36,578 nucleotides of DNA. It comes from SAR324 cluster bacterium (GTDB taxonomy: Bacteria; SAR324; NAC60-12). Both the position numbers and the translations under genes were made by a program. The notes beneath the pieces are model-generated. The model saw nothing but the letters and a program-made list of their open reading frames with translations. It ran no database searches and was not told the DNA's origin. Where the stretch lies: the NCBI GenBank assembly GCA_015231885.1, contig JADGAT010000045.1:1-36578 (forward strand). The letters are read 5' to 3'. Positions within the stretch are counted from its first letter, which is position 1. The number at the start of each line of letters is the position of its first letter. Below are positions 32,785 to 36,578 of this stretch, one piece after another.

Positions 32785-32940
32785 AGGAAGGCGAAAATAA
32801 TAATATGTGAAAGTTACGCAGGATGTTCATCGAGACTCAAGGCGTTTTATCGGGCGCCTTGCTATGTCACTGGTAAAACAGCGCAGAAGATCGTTGAAAA
32901 GACAAGTAGATTGGCTAAATTATTGTTTGAGCATTCCTTA
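32785..32940 (-). repeat. Family B hairpin repeat, copy 3 (about 156 bp)
   Basis: Same element as 8733-8892 but reversed: aggaaggcgaaaataataat, the ggcgttttatcgggcgcctt arm, apex shortened, return arm gcgcagaagatcgttgaaaa, and end gacaagtagattggctaaat up to ttccttag. The right end reads CTAAGGAATG on the minus strand. Its TAA closes the alternative frame of the small lipoprotein gene (32938-32940). The left end abuts a gene fragment. Confidence 0.8.
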
Positions 32941-33064
32941 GTCCCGTTGGTTCATTTGAAACAACTTGTCAATATTCGTTGGAGAAGGAGTGACGTTCGA
33001 TGGCAAGGTAAACTGGACCATATTCATCTTTGGTGATACAGAGACATAGCAGTATAGCCAGACC

Positions 33065-33247
33065 TTACCCAACTAATTGTTGTGCGGTTTGCATTAGTTC
33101 TACAGGAGATGGTGGAAATGTTAAATCCTCAAAGGTTTTGGGATCCCCATGACTGCCATCCCCTCTTTGGCAGGCCCATAACAAAAGAACTCCTGTGATC
33201 AAAGAAAGCAGGAAGGTGGACGTAGTGAATAAAGTGTTTTTTTTCAT
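33065..33247 (-). CDS. Small lipoprotein, possibly shortened by a frameshift
   Basis: 60 residues. A lysine start and hydrophobic stretch (KKNTLFTTSTFLLSLITGVL) end in a lipobox (LLLWAC, Cys26), so it should be lipid-anchored. The mature part is only 34 residues (GDGSHGDPKTFEDLTFPPSP). At the stop (QLVG, TAA) the next frame continues naturally as GKVWLYCYVSVSPKMNMVQF with PSNVTPSPTNIDKLFQMNQR, ending TAA at 32938-32940 against a hairpin repeat. A one-base slip in GGGTAAGG would therefore give a protein of about 103 residues. It lies 28 bp after the Calx-beta gene on the same strand, so the two are probably co-transcribed. Unknown family. Confidence 0.6.
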   Translation of the reverse strand: MKKNTLFTTSTFLLSLITGVLLLWACQRGDGSHGDPKTFEDLTFPPSPVELMQTAQQLVG

Positions 33248-33275
33248 AGATAGTTCTTCTTGTTATGAAATTTCG

Positions 33276-36200
33276 TTATTTAAATGAAGGCGGTTTCTTC
33301 AAACGTGATGAAGAATCAGAGTTTGTTGGAATCTCTACCCAGAAGGCTTCCACCTTGTTGATGACTTCTTCAAGTGGAACAGTATTTACTTTCTCATTTT
33401 GTTCCATCAATGTATGAATTGTGTTTACTGGCGAGTAGGCAAACCATTGATTATCCCGATACAACCACAATGACTGGATGTTTGGATTGATGGTCAATAC
33501 CTCCTGTACCGTCATGACTTTACCGTTGCTCAACAGGCTCCATCCTGCAGATAATTGAGAAAACTGTTCGGTTAGATCAACAGAATCTTCATCGCTAAGA
33601 ATCAATTCGGTTGGAGCATTCGCAAAAACCCATATTCCATCTCCCGGATTGATAAATTCCAAAATACGAGAAACCTCCAAGTTCAGATACAATTGTTCTG
33701 GATAGATGGAACTGAAGGCATGCCATGCCTGTTCACTGACATTCCAACGCCAGACTGCCAGGACATTATCGTCAAATTTGGTTTCCAGGTCCCAAGGGGT
33801 CAGCGTATTATCATTGGGCAATCCAGTCAGGTTGCTCCCTTCCTGGATACTCTGATGGATTGGGGTATTGACTACCTCGACTAAACCGGTATCCAACAAC
33901 GGTTGCAACTCTCCATGATTGATCTTAAGATCAGCTTCTCCAGCAACCAATTGAATCGTTGTAATCTCGCTGTCAAAGTTTTGTTCAATGCGAAACTGTG
34001 TGTCCGCAGAAGCCGGATAGAGGTGCACGGCTTCTCCGGTGTCTGGTGTACGTCCCATATAAAAACGAGTCTCATTCGTAACTTCTTCTGTCTGAGCAAC
34101 CGGCCGTTTGGAGCGTGCCAAGCGGTTGACATCCAATTGAGTGAATGAAGTGTTGATAACAATGGATCCGGAGCCATCAGCATTGTAGACTATCTCCACT
34201 TGCGCATCGGATCCTGTTTTCGGCAAGAGGATTACTTTCGGTGCTATATTGCCAGGCGGAGTGACCTGTAAAATTGTTTCGGTTTGACCACCAGAATTGG
34301 TTGCCGTCTGGACATTAACCACATTACCGGAAGGAGTCGTTACTTGTGGGGCGGCGGTACGAATAGCACCGGACAAGCTCATGGAACCCGTGCTTCCTGC
34401 AGGCAAAGATAGCTTTGTTTTTTTCGTTGGGCTACCTTCCCCTGCTGTTGAAGCCTTACTGTTTGTAAACGTGCTGACTGAAATCGCAAGGGAACCATCA
34501 GTATTCATTTCCGTTTGAACATCATTGACGGTTGTAATACTGAAATCCTGGGGAATTGCTTTATTGAGCAATGCATTGGCTGCTGTACCGGTACCGAAAG
34601 TACTAGGGACCAGGGTAGTTTGACTACCAGGAGGAAACGTAAGAGACGTTGAAAGGACAGTACCATCGGTTTGGGTAACAGACACTGCGCTTGTTGAGTT
34701 TCCATTGATTTGGATTTCGGAACGAACACTAACATTGCTACCAATAGAGGCCGTGGTGATCACAGTGCCTGACTCGTTCACTTGAGACGAAGCTGTATCA
34801 GGAGCTGCTACAGAACTTTGAATTGTGGCTGCTGCGTTCGCTGTTTGAAAACTGAAATCATTTGCCTTTGTTACACTGGTAAAAATGGTCCCTTTGTTGG
34901 GATCGATGGTGCTCTCAATCGTAGATGTTAGTTGAGTCGCAACATCTTGCTGTTCAATTGTTGTAGTTACAGATCCATCTGTGTTTGTTACGGTTGTTCC
35001 GCTCGAAGTAACCGTTACTACATTACCATCACTGGCCACCACCGGTTTATCTGTGGCTCCTGCAACGGTAATACCTGATCCTGATGATACAGTAGTCGTT
35101 GGTGCCGTTGTTGTGTCTGCTGTCGTTGTAACAACTGTGACCACACTGGTAGAAGTGTCAGAAGTATTGTTACTGCTGGAAGTAGAAGAAGTAGAAGAAT
35201 CATCATCACTGATAGTAATGGTAATTTGTTGAGTACCATTTTCTGAAGCCCCGCCCCTGGAAACGCTGCTAATATCGATAATGATTGTTTCGTCTCCTTC
35301 AGAATCCGTATCTTGTATTGCCGTAATTGCAGTATTACTGCTTGTTGAACCAGAGCTTACAGTGATAAAAGTGTTGCCTATCGTATAGTCTGTATTACTT
35401 GTAGCTAGACCACTCAATCCCAAATTAACAATTACATCGGAAGTAGTAGCAATACTCAATTCTGCAGTTACAGTAGAGCTTCCTGAGGCTTCTGCAATAG
35501 AATAGGATGTCGTGCTTAAAGATACACTGGGAGCAGTATCTGCATCTGCAATGGTAAAGGAAACGGATTGAACCGAAGACGTTGATGCGTTGGTCAAACT
35601 ACTGATTCCTACATTAATTGATTCTGACCCTTCATAAAGCACATCTCCCAATCCTGTGACATAAATTGTGCTGGCCAGGCTATTAGCGCTAATAGTCACT
35701 GAAGTAGCAGAAATACTATAATCTGTGTTACTAGTCGCCAAACCGCTAAAAGAAAAATAAAGGGTCGCGTCGGAAGAACTTGTATAGGCCAATGTTGCTG
35801 TTACTGCACCCGATCCTCCATCTTCGCTAAAAGAGGAACTGTTGCTGCTTAAAGTTACGTTGGGAACATCCTTGAGGGTTAACGTGGACTGTTGAGTTCC
35901 GCTTTCAGTTGCTCCACCTCCAGAAACACTGCTGATGTCGATAATGATGGTTTCATCGGTTTCATAAGCTGTATCTGCTAATGATGTTAACGTAGAGGTA
36001 CCACTTGTTGATCCTGAGCTTACCGTAATGCTGCTCACTTGAGTATAGTCTGTGCCACTGGTAGCGGTGCCACTATAATCCAGGTTAACCGTCACAGCAG
36101 AAGTTGTTGCGTTGCTCAACGAGGTTGTGATCGTAGAACTTTCTGCTTCGTTAATGGATGAAGGACTAATACTTAAAGAGACAGTAGGTGCCGAATCATC

Positions 36201-36578
36201 GTCACTGATCGTAATGGTAGATTGCTGGGTTCCGCTTTCAGTTGCTCCACCTCCAGAAACACTGCTAATGTCAACAACAATAGTCTCACTCCCTTCATAA
36301 ATCGTATCTTGTATTGCCGTTAATGTAGAGGTACTACTCGTGGAACCTCCACTTACAGTAATACTGTTGTCTACGGAATAGTCTGTGTTACTTGTGGCTA
36401 AACCACTAAATCCAAAGTTTACCGTTACCGCGGAAGATGTCGCGTTGCTCAACGAAACTGTTGCAGTAGAAGTTCCTTCGGCTTCCGCAATAGACGAAGA
36501 ACTAATACTTAAAGAGACAGTAGGTGCCGAATCATCGTCACTGATCGTAATGGTAGATTGCTGGGTTCCGCTTTCAGT
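33276..36578 (-). CDS. Calx-beta-repeat surface or secreted protein (5' end beyond window)
   Basis: 1100 residues are visible and the frame is open at the right edge, so the N-terminus and start lie outside. The visible part opens with the tail of one Calx-beta repeat, then has four complete repeats of about 112 residues, each ending ETI-x-DISSVSGGGATESGTQ and ITISDDD and starting PTVSLS-x-S-x-x-SIAEA. Ser/Thr-rich linkers follow (SSTSSTSSSNNTSDTSTSVV), then about 500 residues of beta-rich sequence (TVTSSGTTVTNTDGSVTTT). The C-terminal 200 residues are less biased and Trp-rich (VLAVWRWNVSEQAWHAFSSI, SLWLYRDNQWFAYSPV), a separate domain. Calx-beta repeats bind Ca2+ and are common in large adhesins. 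No transmembrane or sorting segment is seen in this part. Confidence 0.85.
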   Translation of the reverse strand, partial: TESGTQQSTITISDDDSAPTVSLSISSSSIAEAEGTSTATVSLSNATSSAVTVNFGFSGLATSNTDYSVDNSITVSGGSTSSTSTLTAIQDTIYEGSETIVVDISSVSGGGATESGTQQSTITISDDDSAPTVSLSISPSSINEAESSTITTSLSNATTSAVTVNLDYSGTATSGTDYTQVSSITVSSGSTSGTSTLTSLADTAYETDETIIIDISSVSGGGATESGTQQSTLTLKDVPNVTLSSNSSSFSEDGGSGAVTATLAYTSSSDATLYFSFSGLATSNTDYSISATSVTISANSLASTIYVTGLGDVLYEGSESINVGISSLTNASTSSVQSVSFTIADADTAPSVSLSTTSYSIAEASGSSTVTAELSIATTSDVIVNLGLSGLATSNTDYTIGNTFITVSSGSTSSNTAITAIQDTDSEGDETIIIDISSVSRGGASENGTQQITITISDDDSSTSSTSSSNNTSDTSTSVVTVVTTTADTTTAPTTTVSSGSGITVAGATDKPVVASDGNVVTVTSSGTTVTNTDGSVTTTIEQQDVATQLTSTIESTIDPNKGTIFTSVTKANDFSFQTANAAATIQSSVAAPDTASSQVNESGTVITTASIGSNVSVRSEIQINGNSTSAVSVTQTDGTVLSTSLTFPPGSQTTLVPSTFGTGTAANALLNKAIPQDFSITTVNDVQTEMNTDGSLAISVSTFTNSKASTAGEGSPTKKTKLSLPAGSTGSMSLSGAIRTAAPQVTTPSGNVVNVQTATNSGGQTETILQVTPPGNIAPKVILLPKTGSDAQVEIVYNADGSGSIVINTSFTQLDVNRLARSKRPVAQTEEVTNETRFYMGRTPDTGEAVHLYPASADTQFRIEQNFDSEITTIQLVAGEADLKINHGELQPLLDTGLVEVVNTPIHQSIQEGSNLTGLPNDNTLTPWDLETKFDDNVLAVWRWNVSEQAWHAFSSIYPEQLYLNLEVSRILEFINPGDGIWVFANAPTELILSDEDSVDLTEQFSQLSAGWSLLSNGKVMTVQEVLTINPNIQSLWLYRDNQWFAYSPVNTIHTLMEQNEKVNTVPLEEVINKVEAFWVEIPTNSDSSSRLKKPPSFK
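36165..36578. repeat. 336-bp in-gene tandem repeat (Calx-beta units)
   Basis: The 78 bases at 36165-36242 recur without a mismatch at 36501-36578, a period of 336 bp (112 codons), and may continue past the edge. The adjoining stretch (gttgctccacctccagaaac) appears again near 35910. The protein repeats diverge more than this elsewhere, so part of the array was duplicated or gene-converted recently. Confidence 0.8.

Noticed and set aside
32761..33036. Plus-strand ORF of 91 codons
   Set aside because: Runs through family B copy 3 and has no ribosome site; better explained by the repeat and minus-strand fragments.
1..36578. CRISPR array, tRNA or rRNA genes
   Set aside because: No regularly spaced short repeats and no cloverleaf or rRNA-like sequence were seen; the repeats found are long hairpins at scattered sites.

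Overview
The window reads as chromosomal DNA of a motile, Gram-negative (diderm) bacterium of moderately low GC (about 40% by eye, not computed). A FliL-type flagellar protein, lipoproteins, signal peptides, a six-BON periplasmic protein and many large hybrid histidine kinases support this. The style (REC-first kinases, an SBP/dCache/PAS/HK/REC/REC/HPt kinase, toxin-antitoxin relics, hairpin repeats) recalls deltaproteobacteria-like or SAR324-like genomes, but that placement is inference. No rRNA, tRNA, CRISPR array or intact transposase was seen.

Layout. (1) 1-1033: end of a flagellar cluster with fliL, on the minus strand. (2) 1100-8250: an envelope/stress block on the minus strand, with two paralogous pentapeptide-repeat proteins, a CPA1-type cation/proton antiporter with a C-terminal TrkA-N-like domain, a double PRC-barrel protein, a lipoprotein with a poly-threonine tail, a six-BON-domain protein and a coiled-coil/DUF1508 protein. 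(3) 8730-20100: a signalling block. A minus-strand operon encodes an unknown helical protein, a REC-first histidine kinase and a 1775-residue multi-sensor hybrid kinase. A divergent NtrC-like activator lacks a visible Fis-type helix-turn-helix. It converges on another REC-first kinase preceded by a 25-codon small ORF. (4) 20160-25650: an XPB-type helicase with two helicase-associated proteins and, directly upstream on the same strand, a mazEF pair with its own clear promoter. (5) 26020-31150: a FIST sensor protein, a GAF-like kinase and a HAMP hybrid kinase in one operon. (6) 31200-32800: a degraded accessory stretch with a truncated gamma-glutamylcyclotransferase, brnTA, a ParD-like antitoxin with an internally deleted toxin, and gene fragments. 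(7) 32940-36578: a small lipoprotein and a long Calx-beta-repeat surface protein that runs off the right edge.

Two families of hairpin-forming, MITE-like repeats (about 160 bp, no ORF) are scattered through the window. Family A is present twice; family B three times plus a short fragment. Family B lies at gene 3' ends, where its terminal bases supply or touch the stop codon. The XPB module, the family B repeats, the HTH-less sigma-54 activator and the small ORF before a kinase are the items I would look at first.
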